Below the pieces are notes generated by a model. It did no database searches. It worked only from the letters and a program-made list of their open reading frames with translations, and had not been told where the DNA came from. A stretch of 64,000 bases of DNA from Gonapodya prolifera JEL478 (lineage: Eukaryota > Monoblepharomycota > Monoblepharidomycetes > Monoblepharidales > Gonapodyaceae), in NCBI GenBank assembly GCA_001574975.1, contig KQ965826.1, forward strand, positions 120,736 through 184,735, written 5' to 3'. The translations under genes and the position numbers were made by a program. Position 1 is the first letter of the stretch, and the number at the start of each line of letters is the position of its first letter. Of this stretch, positions 34,333 through 45,601 are shown piece by piece.

Positions 34333-37300
34333 TTACCCTTGGCCCATTGCTCTACATGGCGTCATTGCTCTTGCATAATCCAAAAGTAAGTTCACACCAG
34401 CGTCGGGCCACAATCGCTGGGGTTCGACTTCAAATTCAGGAATGGAAGGAGATCGGCCTGACAAGAAGGACGAAACACGGGAAATGAGCGTTGATAGTCG
34501 GGAGAGGAGTGCGGCGTGTCGGAATTCCACTGTAGAACGTAATTCCGTAATGAGTGGTTACGAACAAACGACGAGATCGAGCCACATACGGATCTCTCCG
34601 CCAAAAACTTTGTTGCGCTCTCCCCATTGGCCGAGATGAATCTCTCGAAGGCGCTCCGCTTCCTCCCTACACCATTTGGCCCTTTGGAGCCCGCGCTCCA
34701 TGGCCTCCCGATCACCGGCGGCATAAGCGCGAGCCAAGTCCCGGCGAAGGAGAGGTTTGATGGACAAAACAAGGGAGAGTTGGCTTGGAAGGGCCAGAAC
34801 GGAGTTGAGGGGGAACTGAGAAGTGGCAAGTACGGATTTCGCGAGACTTTGGTGGATCTGAAATAAACTTTGGATCAGACATGTCCAAACCACACATCCC
34901 AGTTATGAGCATCGTATACCTGTTGGTAGTATCCTTCAATATCGTAGCCTTCCAGTTGTGCGTCCAGGAATCCATATACGGGATCCATCCATAGCATCCA
35001 CTTGCTGGTATTTGCCTAAACATACGAAGCCTAGATTTCAGACAAGCATTGTCGTAGTTTTTACGCTGGGCTCACCATGAAATGCGTACCCCCATCTTCT
35101 ACAACATCAATGCCTCTGCCGCCCAGCTCGTCCACCGCAGATGCGACCGCGAATGCATCCCAATCGCCACCGCATGCAGCGGCAAAAACAGATCGCATGA
35201 CCGTACGGTCATCGGGGGCCGTGTAGTTTGGAGGCAAAGGAGAGGGTGACGAGGTATAGGCATGACGAGACCAAAAAACGAGAGTGGGGAGAGCCGAGAA
35301 GCTGGGGTGGACACTTAGACAATATCTCAGGAATGTTCCATGAGTGCAAGTCACTTACAGTTCACACTCGCCGCCATCATCCCCCCAACACGTCACGAAG
35401 ACGTCTCTAACCCCTTCTTCCTTGCACGCTCTCACCGCTGCGGTGCCAACTTTCTCTCCAAAGCCCTGCGCACACCAAAAGCGAGACCATGTCCATGCGG
35501 CGCCAGCAAACCAGGGAGCGCGACCAGTAGGATGCATTGACCGATGTTCTCTCAATTTTCGCCCGTATGTTTGGTTGTGAGTGTGATAGTAGTCCCAATA
35601 AACCAGTTGGCACGACCGCGGTATAATGGGTTCCGGAAGAGTCGGGGTCGGGAGGGCGACAGGAAGAGGTGTGGGGAGAGAGGAGCCACCGGGTGTACTC
35701 GGACGTGCCGCAGTTGGGGGCAATTCTGACGCGGAGAAGCGAACAGGGGTTAGACAGTGAGGGTCCCCCGCGGGAGCTGGAGCAGGTAGGGAAATTGGGG
35801 AAGAATCATAATACGAGGAGAGAGATGTTGACCCAGCGGGTAGGCAAAAGAGCACTATTTGTGATGAAGGTAGATTTACGGAAGTGTCTTCAATCGTATT
35901 TTGAACCAATCTCCAAGATCCTTTCACTCACTGTCGGACCAAACAAGGGGCTCTCTACCAATGGCTTCCACCTCGCTGACAACGTTTCTGAGGTGCTCTT
36001 TGAAAACTTCCACAGGCTCCTTGTACCCGTAGATCTGCCTGTACCGTCCTTCACCGACGCCCGCAGCTTCGTCCATGCCAAGATGGATCTTTTTGGAGCG
36101 GAAGGGGGACGTAGCACTGTGAAGCATTGAGCGAATGAGTTGGAAGGCTTGGGGGTCTGCCGGAAGGAGGACTTCAGAGTTGCTGTTGGTAAGAATACTG
36201 GTGTTATCATCGCTCGACATAAAGGATCGTTCGCTTCTTACTCTCTGATGTTGTAGAAACGGGGCCACTGTAGGACCTGGCCCATGTGTCCTAGCATTTG
36301 AATGTTGGGGAAAACTTCGATTCCACTAGAATGGAAAGTCACCACTTCCACGCTATGAACTGGCTCGTGGTCACATCACTCACAGCTCATATCCCAGTCT
36401 ATCGACCTCGCTTAATTCAGCTTCTGTGTATCCTCCCCGAAAATATCCGAAGAACGGCTCTCCTTTCACTTGGTACGTATCCTCCGTGTACAGCTGAAGC
36501 GTATTGAATCCGAGCAAAGCACACCGTACAAGAATCGTCGAAATCGTTGTGATGTTGGGAACAGCACAGCGAGAGCAGTCTAACATGATCCTGTGACGAG
36601 GAAGCAGCTGTTGCGGATACTGCATTAATGAAGGAATAAAAGTGGAAGACTGACCCCAGCGAGTCGAATTCCGCTCGCTCATCGAAGTTTAAGGACGTCG
36701 ACACGTCGTCGCTTCCCGACAAATGTGCATCGTAAGCTGCAGTCAGAACACGGCCGATGCAGCGAAACGCTGGCGGGTTAATTCGAGAGGACGTCCGGGT
36801 TGGATAAGTCAATAAACCGAAGATTCGGACCACGAATTCGGAGCCGACCTTCTATTTTTCTGTTATAGCGTATTTCAATCTCGAATCTCCCTGCCACCGG
36901 TACGTCACGGAATCGCTGGTGTGATGAACGGACAGAGGAGTATCCCACGGGGTACTCATGGCTTTGATTCAGCCTGTGGCAGTTCGAATGAGTATGATAA
37001 AGCACCCGTTAATGCGTACGTGGGTGGGGAGCATGAAACAAGGGTCATGCGGTGCTTACACTAGGTTCCTTTGTTGGAACTGACATTCAGACTCGAATCT
37101 CACCTCAAAAACCACTGAGCTTCGCTACTCGATGACTTTTCAGGCTCCTGTGCGGAATCATCCACAGTCATGTCGGTGTTTCCCGCCGATCCAACAAAGA
37201 AGTTGTTGTGAGGACTCGTCCGCTCTATTTGAGCGAGTCCTGCGGCAAGATCCGGCGGAAACACGTTTGCTATAATGCTGATTGATTGACGAAACGGCGC

Positions 37301-37411
37301 TCTTTCGTCTTGATGGATGGCATCGGCTTCAGGAAGCGCTTGCGAGTCACCGAGAGTCATGTCCACCGTAATCTGGTCATCTGTGGACATTGACGACATG
37401 GGAAAAGACAT
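34333..37411 (-). CDS. GH20 beta-N-acetylhexosaminidase, HEXD-like
   Basis: Exo-hexosaminidase acting on terminal GlcNAc/GalNAc. Many exons on the minus strand from ATG 37411 (MSFPMSSMSTDDQ... IIANVFPPDLAAGLAQIE), then VPVAGRFEIEIRYNRKIEGR, NPPAFRCIGRVLTAAYDAHL, RHRIMLDCSRCAVPNITTIS, ALLGFNTLQLYTEDTYQVKG, GIEVFPNIQMLGHMGQVLQW, KKIHLGMDEAAGVGEGRYRQ (catalytic Asp-Glu pair in GMDEA), GREPLVWSDSE, LVYWDYYHTHNQTYGRKLRE, APWFAGAAWTWSRFW, GVRDVFVTCWGDDGGECE, CGGDWDAFAVASAVDELGGR, SKWMLWMDPVYGF-like, RAKWCREEAERLREIHLGQW, NKVFGGEIRMW and FEVEPQRLW. No signal peptide is seen, in line with the cytosolic/nuclear HEXD type rather than the lysosomal enzymes. The 3' end is approximate (34280-34340). Confidence 0.82.
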
Positions 37412-37823
37412 TTTAATGTTGATTCCTTGCCACGCTGGGAGGCAGGGTAGATGGTGCTGATGCAATTACTACTTACTTTGTAGCTTCAATAATCTAGTTA
37501 TTCTTGGGGCACATTATTCAACTAGGTATTCGCCAAATCCCCAAAAATTCTATCTGACTCCTGAAGCTTTATTTTTGGGAGAGTGACACGCATATTTCAT
37601 GTAGGCGCAGTCGGTCCACCATCCTGCTATGTACACCGCTAACTGTCCGTCGACACAATTCGTAGGACTTAACTTAGTTGCACACACATGATTCGCAGTT
37701 CGATTTGTGCCGGATCTCCCACTGCTGGAATGGAAATGACGTTACCTGTGTGGCTTTCGCCCTCCGCACCCTCCCTGTTTCTCACTCGATGGAAAGGACG
37801 CAAAAGCTGCAAGATCGACAAAG
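37412..37823. promoter_or_regulatory. Divergent region between GH20 gene and seven-TM copy E
   Basis: 412 nt, AT-rich at 37470-37560, with no coding signal. It would serve as promoter for the GH20 gene (minus) and once for seven-TM copy E (plus). Confidence 0.35.
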
Positions 37824-39135
37824 ATGGCCGCCAATACCCTCGCAAACTTCGCCGACACTTCAGATTCCACGCTGCAGCTGCAGGTCTTCGTGAACTCGAT
37901 CACTTTGTCCAGGTCGCACCTTGACACCTGCCTTTTCCCCGATTCAATGTCATCAAGCCGATTGCCGCGGTAACGATGCTTCTCATGGCATTCACCTTAT
38001 CACCACTAGCTTCATTTCGCAACTTGTTATCCTCGTTACGTTCATTCCGACCTCGCCGTCTTCCCGAGCAACCTTCGCATTCTGAGCCTCGTCACGATCG
38101 TTTTTTCGATGTTGTCCCCGTGGTGTTCATTTCCAACAATTACAGCTGCAACCCTGGCATCCAGTGAGTTTTCGTCTCCCGATGGCCTCTCTATTGGTGG
38201 ATTTTGACGATCGTAACTGCCACCGCGACGTCGGCACGGCCACACCGTCCACAGAGCAGGCTGCTCGCTATTTCTTTTGGGCGCTATTGGAAAATAATGT
38301 ACATACACGTTACGGATTTGGCTGCTGTCTTATCGGAGAAAGATCGTTCTTGTGGTAATGCTTTTGTTTTCGATGCATATTTCAGCGGGGACCTTTCAAT
38401 GGTGAGTCTCTCCGGACGTTCGACATGCTCCCATGTGCTTAAAATGTGACGTACGTATGTTCCAGGTACTGTGTCTCAGCAACTGCGGTTCGCCTTCCGC
38501 TCCGTCTGTGTGGGCCGGAACCCCAAGTGAACTTCCAGATATCCTTGGGTCAAGCTTTAACGGTCTCCAGTACTTGATTCTCATTGCTCTACACGTCTAC
38601 TACCTCTGGGACTACTCTCGGGAGATCTTCCACCCAAGTGGGTTTGGAGATTATCAGTCGAGGCAGCACGGGTCCACACTTGTGGCCCCAAGGACGAGCC
38701 GATTCACAGCAACTCTGGCTCTTTGTGCTAGTAGCATTCTTGTCATGATTTCGACGGACTACAGTATTCCATTCGGAGAGTGGTGAGTTGATATTGTCCT
38801 CCACCAACAATGACAAGTCTAACACTATCCTACGAACCTCCAAGTTTTCATCCGACCCTTTCCACTATTTCATCATAGTGAGGGGTTCGCAGATTGTCTC
38901 GGACATCATATACTGTGGTTACATGCGGCGATTCGCAACGGAACTACATCGGGAGGCCCAGTTCCTCGCCTTCCCTAGTAACACAATGGGTGGTCGAGCG
39001 ACTCCTCAACCCCCACCCGCATCTGCGGCGGTAACATCAACCGGGGTCCAGTACGTGGAATTGGACGGGGCGCACACAAGCCCTCGGCCCGTACCATTGG
39101 AGATTCCTGGTCCAGTGCCTCCGGCAAAGCGATGA
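37824..39135 (+). pseudogene. Seven-TM family copy E, degenerate
   Basis: Same five-exon plan as copy D. Exon 1 is clean (MAANTLANFADTSDSTLQLQ, VFVNSITLS, donor AG|gtcgca). In exon 2 the family reading QLVILVTFIP loses one base near 38049 (the expected Asp codon), so the next segment is only seen in another frame (LAVFPSNLRILSLVTIV), and a second indel follows near 38115. Exon 4 has lost the usual start but keeps LILIALHVYYLWDYSREIF and ASSILVMISTDYSI; exon 5 is open (SDPFHYFIIVRGSQIVSDII, YCGYMRRFATELHREAQF) to TGA 39135. It lies 28 kb from copies A-D, so it was moved or left behind by rearrangement. Confidence 0.7.
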
Positions 39136-39410
39136 AATGTATCAATGCGAAATGAACGTTGACGTCTGGGATTTGGACTATATTTTGATCAGGCGCACCA
39201 CACATTAATATCGCAACATTATTCAATTATTATGATGCACCACTTGAAGGAATTTTGCACGACGAATACGAAATTGATGTCGTCTCACAACATAGGCAGA
39301 CTTAGGGTCCTGTTTTGTTCCTATCACGAGGGCGGTGAACTCTTCTCCGCCATCATTAGTCACTTACGACCACACTCACTGGACATCGCGATTGGGAGCC
39401 AGATCCAAGG

Positions 39411-40022
39411 AGGGCTGGAGTGGACTTTACAAACTTGGTTGATCCTGCCGAAACCGGCGTGCAGATGCAAGTTTATTTGAACTCCATCGCACTTGCGAGG
39501 TATGTGGCCGAATCACCTTTTACGTATCAGTATCCATCTGCTCAACTTTGCCAATTGAATCAGTGTCGTCGCTCAGTTGGTCATTTTGGTGACATTCTTG
39601 ACGATCTGTCGGTCTTCCCGGCGTCCTGAAGTTTTTGACGTGTTCACGATCCTCTCCTCAATGATTTCTGCTCTGGTAGTGTTCACCTCGGACAATTACG
39701 CCTGCAACCCTGCTATTCAGTGAGCGGCGCCTGATTCACGAACATGGAAAGAAAGGGATGACAACCCCTTGGCGAATCATAAAACTAGAATCGCTTGCAC
39801 TTTCTTTCTTCTTGGTAACATCGGAAAATGGTGCACTTACACTCTGAGGGTCTGGCTTCTGTCATATCGGAGAAATCTCGGGGTTATGCTGCTTGTCAGA
39901 TTGCTCTTTGGGGCGCACACCTTGACATTCCAATGGTAAGAGACCAACAAGAGTTTGCACGAATGGGAAGCGATAGCTGGTCCGCTCAGGTGGTGCGCTG
40001 TCTCGCCTGCAACACGAGTGTT
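39411..40022 (+). pseudogene. Seven-TM family copy F, truncated
   Basis: Copy F aligns to copy D codon by codon from the start, but the initiator is AGG (39411-39413) instead of ATG. Exon 1 (VDFTNLVDPAETGVQMQVYL, NSIALA, donor AG|gtatgt) and exon 3 (CTFFLLGNIGKWCTYTLRVW, then LLSYRRNLGVMLLVRLLFGA) are well preserved and close to copy D. Exon 2 has frame breaks near 39600 and 39629. Exon 4 begins (WCAVSPATRVF) and stops after about 30 nt at ~40022, where family similarity ends and a Ty3/gypsy fragment begins. TM5-TM7 are gone. Confidence 0.75.
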
Positions 40023-40045
40023 TCGAAACCCAGTCTAAGGTTGAT

Positions 40046-40345
40046 CTTCTTCAGCGATCTCAATATTCCAATAACCCCAAGTTATGTCAAGTGCGGTGTA
40101 ATACATTGCACCTTGCGTCGCCTCCAACATATCATCAATTCGAGGCAAGGGGTACACATCTTTTTTGGTCACGGCATTCAGCTTGCGATAGTCAGCGCAG
40201 AATCGCAGCTTTCCATCTTTCTTTGGCACCATAACAACTGGAGCCAACCAATCACCACCGCATTCTTCAATAATTCTGTCAAAAAGCATTTTGTCAGCAG
40301 CTTTGTCAACTTTTGTACAAAAGTCCGATGCCACAGACCAACGAA
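40046..40345 (-). mobile_element. Ty3/gypsy LTR-retrotransposon reverse transcriptase fragment
   Basis: On the minus strand the sequence reads as the conserved fingers/palm of a Ty3/gypsy reverse transcriptase: KMLFDRIIEECGGDWLAPVV, MVPKKDGKLRFCADYRKLNA, VTKKDVYPLPRIDDMLEATQ, then ALDITWGYWNIEIAEEDQP. It ends before the catalytic YxDD box, and neither LTRs, integrase nor protease are visible nearby. It is a short relic, truncated at both ends, lying exactly where seven-TM copy F is cut off and shortly before the ZZ zinc-finger gene. Confidence 0.88.
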
Positions 40346-40356
40346 GGGGATGCAAC

Positions 40357-42895
40357 AATGACGGTGAAAGAGGAATCCGAACAAGGGGGGTCACATGGAG
40401 TGACAGATTCGACTCGTTGTCTCAGTGTAGCGTCCACGCCGGGGAAACCAAGTCTCATCCTCCGCCTGCCACTGCCGAACAACTTCCATGCCGCCTCCCC
40501 GGGCACATCCGCACCTCCAACAACGCAAACCTACACTCAATCTCGGAACCCCATGGCTCATCCTTCTGCTGCTCCACTCCCTGGCCAGTACGCAGCCCAT
40601 CCTACTCCCCACATTATTCCCCAACAACACCAACAACAGCAACCACAATACCCGAACCAGCCTCAGCCACTCCGCTGACAGTCTACGCACCCGACGTATG
40701 GTGTTCGGGAAGTAACCCAGAGACTCCGGTACACTGCAGAGGACCGCGCCAATGCGGCCAGGGAGGATTACGACACTGTCGAGCAAGTAATGGTGCTTCT
40801 GAGGCAGCAGCTGGAGCAGTGCGAGAGAGAAATAAAGGTCCTTGAGGGATTGAAAGAGAAGGCGATTGAGAGTTCGCAGAGCAGGTTGTGGGAGGGGTGA
40901 GAGTTCCTTGAGGAGTGATCAAGGACTGAGTTCTACGTCGCCGGATCGGTTTTGTGGAGCATGGATAATCCTTCGAATGCCTGTGCTCAGATAACAGCTT
41001 CCATTTTTCACTCACTTTTGACCAAACCTCAGACAGGCCCATCCCCGCACCCATCCCCATCGCCCGTGTCCCGCACATCGACTGGACCAAATACCAAAAC
41101 CTTCCTCGCCCCGCGCAAACCACGGCCCCACCTGCTCGGAAATACGTTCCCTCGGGGCAGGGTTCGGGGCTCCTGCACATGGACGCCCCCGCCCCCACCG
41201 CGACGACGAACTCGAACCAGCTTACTCCCGCCCAGCAGCAGGCCCTGGCGCGGATCGAGTACGGAAGAGATTTGAAGATGAAGACCCCGTTGGGGGGGTT
41301 CAACCCTGTTGATCTGGATACGGGGAAGACGTGGGGGGATTCCATCGTGGAGATCGACGGGCAGCCGGCCAAGCCCAAAGTTCCCGATGGGGTCGCGAGG
41401 GGCGGCTCGACGACGAGCGTGATTGGGGTGGAGTCCCCGGCGGTGGCGACTTCCACGGCAGCTCAGGCCCCGACCCTGTGGGCAGGCAACCCCACCAGGG
41501 TCACAAATCCTCCCAACGCGTCATGGCCGCTGGTGCCCCTCCCACTGCCACTGCCACTGCCGCACCAAATGTGGCCGTGGCTCCCAATGGTGGGAGCGTG
41601 GACCCCAAGGGCCCGTCGCACTGGGCTCCCCTGCACTAGAAGCTGTCGCTGTACCTTGCCGACACGGCCGCCGCGAAAAAGATGGGTATCACGCCCGAGT
41701 ACTTGGTGGAGCAGGTGGCGTTCGAGGAGAGTCTCAAGAGGACGCGGGAGCAGGCCGGGCTGGATCCCAGGCTACGGGGTTCGAGGCGATGCAAGTGGAA
41801 AAGGAAGGAGACGAGGGAGCCTCGGGTCTGTCGACCGACGAGGAGGATAGCAATTTCGGCGATGCGGAGGGGGGAATGGACGACGACTGTCAGAGCAGTT
41901 TTGTGGGGTCTTCGGTTGACGGCAAACAGCGCCCAAGGAGCAAGTTTGCAGCACGGCGCACGCGAACGTCAGGCGGGCGGTACACGACCAAGTATAAGGG
42001 CGCCATGACGATTGTGTCCGAGCGGGGCCACATCGATATGGACTTGGACGACGCTCCCTCGGGCCCGCAGGTTGGGTGGGACGGGATCCCGCCCGGAGCT
42101 ATCGCGAAGAAAAAGGAGGAATGGCATGTGTCCGACGGAAAGGAGGAGTACGAGGGTGCATTGGAGGGGTTGAGCGCCGAGGAAGTGGTGGAGAAGTTTG
42201 GTGGGGTGCTGACTGGTGAGGAGGGGATGGGACTGGGTGCGAATGGCGAAACAGATGAGGAGAGAGAGTTAAGGAGACTGGAGAGGTGGTTGGAAGCGCA
42301 GGAACGGAGGATGGCGAGGGAGGCGGAAGAGGGGAGGAGGGTGCATAATGGTTTTGCGGTGAGTGATCCGTCGAACGAATACTTGGCTTTGTGATCGGTG
42401 GCTTATGGCACCCCATCACCCAATCTATCTCGTCTCTTGCATCCGTGAATATTGCCTGCTGGTTACCTGAATCCAGTGCGACGACTGCGGAACGGAGCCA
42501 ATCGAGGGCACGCGGTTCACGTGCGCGAAGTGCCGCGAGGTTGACTTATGCGCGGCGTGTTTCAAATTGGGGACGTACACGAGTGGTGCGTATAGTGCGT
42601 GCAACCGTTTCCCATTCTGTGACCACCGTGATTTTCATTTCCCGCTGATCGTTTGTCAGATTCACATGTGCCAAGCCATACGTGGTACAAAATTCGAAAG
42701 CCAGTCACGCTCTCAGACTACTACGGGAGCGCACAGGAGTCGGAAGTTGACATGCATCCAAACGGATCAAGCAGCACCCCTGACCAAGACGGCTCCCAAG
42801 ACCCGTCAGCAAGCGCTAGCAACCGGGGTACATACGGTGCTTCGACGAACGGGATAGATAGGATGGATACCGGTCTTGGCGATATGCAGGACTAG
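40357..42895 (+). CDS. ZZ-type zinc-finger protein, frame interruptions
   Basis: A Pro/Gln-rich N-terminal exon (40357-40678) is followed by a coiled-coil segment (EDRANAAREDYDTVEQVMVL, LRQQLEQCEREIKVLEGL), then ARIEYGRDLKMKTPLGGF, KLSLYLADTAAAKKMGITPE, YLVEQVAFEESLKRTREQAG, an acidic stretch and VGWDGIPPGAIAKKKEEWHV. After an intron near 42363-42477 comes a ZZ finger: CDDCGTEPIEGTRFTCAKCR, EVDLCAACF. A later exon (SHTWYKIRKPVTLSDYYG) ends at TAG 42895. The homologous-looking reading has an in-frame TAG at 41637-41639 just before KLSLYLADT, plus frame changes around 41500-41530 and 41770. These are unseen introns, indels, or signs of decay. The ZZ module usually binds N-terminal peptides; function unknown. 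Confidence 0.55.
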
Positions 42896-43357
42896 CCGGT
42901 GAATGCGGGTACTTGAAGCCAGGAATTGCTCCAGGAGCGTCGTAAGCGTGTCGCCAGCGGAGAAGAAACTGTATTGTACTCAGATTTAGAGAACGCAATC
43001 AAAATCAAATTCACCGTGGCGGAGTGCTCCCTTGCTGCGTCCAAAGCTTCTGTTCTTGGCGATTGTTTGACTTCGAAAGAGCGATGGACCCGCGACCGCT
43101 GCCACCAGGTGAAAGGAATTTCGAAGCGAAATGTTACGGCTGAGCTCTCGACCTAACGACGTGCTGGATTCTTGTGCTTGCGTGGTTTGTCCGGATGTTT
43201 CCCCCCGTCTCTTCTGAACGCGAATCGTCCCGCGGCGCGGACGAAACCGAACAATATGATGTAAAGGCTGGATTTCGCAGGTTCGTTGACCCCCGTTGGT
43301 GTGGCCATCGCATTCTTTGCTTGTCGACTGAGTTTCGGCCGAATGGATTGCCCTTAG
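42896..43357. other. Region without a resolved exon
   Basis: Between the ZZ gene and the visible WW exon. It should hold the promoter and the first exon(s), including the N-terminal half of the WW domain, of the following gene. I could not identify them with confidence. Confidence 0.35.
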
Positions 43358-44040
43358 TACGACCAAAACACGAGACGGTACTACTTTGTTCTTACTACCT
43401 CGAACCCGCCATGTAAGTTTTTGTTCTGTGGAAACCCGGAAGATACGTCTGCGGAGACTGTGTTGACCCAAAGAACACTTTCCCCCATTTCATCGCAGAC
43501 ACCACCTGGACGGACCCCCGAGGCCCCCCACCACCGGCAGGCCCACCTCCCGGATACGCGCCGCCGCCTCAAGTCGTTGTGCAGCAGCAGCCGCAGCAGG
43601 TCTACGTGCAGCAGCAACCCCAAGTCGTCGTGCAGCGCCCCACGACCTACGTGAGCCGGCCCTCGTACGGTAGTTCAGGCATATCGTCGGCCCTCACCGG
43701 AGCGTTGATCGGTGGAGCCCTCGTGGGATCGAGCCATCACCACCATCATGGTTACGGTTATGGTTACGGAGGTGGGTTCATTGACATCCGAAGACGCGCA
43801 ACTCAGCTCAAATTTCCCTATCAACCCGTCTTGATTCGCAATACCCTCTCTTGTCGTTCCCCCTCCCCACCGTGCCACTCACCCCCTTCAGGATTCGACG
43901 GCCCCGACTTCGGACCCAGCTTCGACGGTCCCGACGTCGGACTCCGCGTCGACGGGGCGGACTTTGGCCCAGGCGGATTTGACGGAGCAGATGCTGGATT
44001 CAGGGCTGACGGGGGTGACTTCGGGTGGGGTTGGAAGTGA
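43358..44040 (+). CDS. WW-domain protein with Pro/Gln-rich and FDGxDxG repeats (5' end unresolved)
   Basis: Three exons are clear: 43358-43412 (YDQNTRRYYFVLTTSNPP), 43499-43771 and 43892-44040 (TGA). Joined, the first border gives PPYTTWTDPRGPPPPAGPPP, the second half of a WW domain (YYF...TTWTDPR). Then come QVVVQQQPQQVYVQQQPQ, a Gly/Ala membrane-seeking stretch (SALTGALIGGALVGS), a HHHHHGYGYGYGG run and four degenerate repeats of (F/V)DGxDxGxxx ending FGWGWK. The first Trp of the WW domain must lie in an upstream exon not found. WW domains bind Pro-rich partners; the short Ala/Gly helix could be a membrane anchor or an oligomerisation segment. Role unknown. Confidence 0.6.
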
Positions 44041-44210
44041 GGGACTGGGGGGGTGCAAGTCTTTAAATCGAGGGTCGTTTGTATTGTGATCTCATGGTGC
44101 AATTAGAACGGTAACCATGGTATTTCTTTGGTTTTTTGCTGTCTGGTCCTCCACCTTCTGTAAATGCACGAAGGGAGAATTCGCCGGGAACAACTTCGAT
44201 CCATTTAGAA

Positions 44211-45601
44211 TCACAAAAACACTTTTAATGTATAATCGGTACGAGCTACAAAAGTCCACACTGCCGCCCAAGTCAAAAGTCTACTTTTCAGTACTCGCGT
44301 ACTCAGCGCCTCCCAGTTTTCCATCGTGTCGATAAGGGTGTAGCCAAACAAGTTGCCCTTATACAGCTCCACAGTCCCCTTCGCGAACCCCGTATTCCAC
44401 AAATTCTGGTGCTTGATCTTTCCGTTATCGGGCGACTCATACTTGATCTTAAGCATGGTCTTCCTTGGCGAGGAGAAGTTAATCACGATCTTGGAGTTGT
44501 CATTGACGTCGATACAGCTCCAGAAGATCTCGGTTTCGGACACGGTGACTTTGGGGACCACCACGGCGTTGAATTTACAGAAGTTGTACTCGTATAGCGT
44601 GCCTTCGTACCATAGGGCCACGAGCACTTGTAGGCTGAGGGGGATTCCCGCGAGGACGGGCTGCCCGCCGCCACAGTCGAGGGAGGATTTGGTGAGCTCT
44701 TTGCTGGTTTGCGGTGATGTGGGTTTGTTGGTCTAGAATTGTTGAAGTACAACGGAGAAGATCAATGATCGCATTTTGACGTGGTGCAATGGAGAGTGTG
44801 TGGACTCACGTTGAGCCAAATCCACGGATTGGCGTAGTCGGTACCCAGATCTTGTCCTGGTAACCGTACGACTTGTCGGGCACGACGTCAAAATTTTGGC
44901 CGTTGTAGTTAATGGTGCCAGTGTAGCGGGTTCGCATGCCCTTACGTACCAGAATATCTTAGAGGTCGCAACAGTTTGCAAGGTGTCAAATGTGAGAAAA
45001 GAGAAAAAAATGTTGAATCGCCTACCTGGAGAATAGCGAGGCCACGGGGAAGCTCGGAAACGCCAAAGCCGGAGTCAAAAGTGAGGAACTTTTCAGCCTT
45101 GAGCGACCAGCTGATGGATCCCGCGTCCGAGACGGACTCTGGGTGAGCTGCCGCATCCGCAGCAGACAGAGATACCGAACCAGTGAGGTAAGTGTCGTTC
45201 GCCGTGTTGTTAGTCCCGATCTTGAAATCCATGACGTTCACATTGGCAGAGAACGCAGAAACGGGGAAGAAGTTGTTGATCTTCTTGGTGTCGTCGCCCC
45301 ATGTGCCGGCAGTGACCAACGCATAAGGGCTTGTTGGCGCCATTGTTACCGAGTACAGGTTGGGGCTTGCCGAGACCAGGAAGATCGAAAAGGTGCCACC
45401 CTTGAAGAAGAACGGTCTGAGAGATCCGTCGACGCGAGACACTGCGACGAGACTGTGCCACCACCAATCGTATCCTTTCGTCTTGTAGATGGGACTGTCA
45501 GGAAGTCGGTACCGGCTGACGACCTCGTTGCCCGCTTGGACTGCGCCGGGAGACGAGTCGAGGAGGGCGATGCCCGCTGCGAGCCATCCGAGGGCAACCA
45601 T
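44211..45601 (-). pseudogene. Secreted tocopherol-cyclase-like protein, decayed paralog
   Basis: Paralog of the intact gene at 46080-47500, same strand. It starts at 45601 with a signal-like MVALGWLAAGIALLDSS and matches strongly (YDWWWHSLVAVSRVDGSLRP, SVSLSAADAAAHPE, ISWSLKAEKFLTFDSGFG). Lesions: the first intron and the coding for YYIVNPA are gone; a 2-base deletion follows the GNNGANKP segment near 45330; one base is missing in the FWYVKGM segment (~44940), and one in the KNWG segment (~44850); a further frame change occurs before the last exon (DCGGGQPVLAG...), which is then open (YEGTLYEYNFCKFNAVVVPK ... LWNTGFAKGTVELYKG). A functional product is unlikely. Confidence 0.75.

Noticed and set aside
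34392-34829. Minus-strand 145-codon ORF in the GH20 3' region
   Set aside because: Alternative frame over several GH20 exons and introns; the family motifs lie in the other frames.
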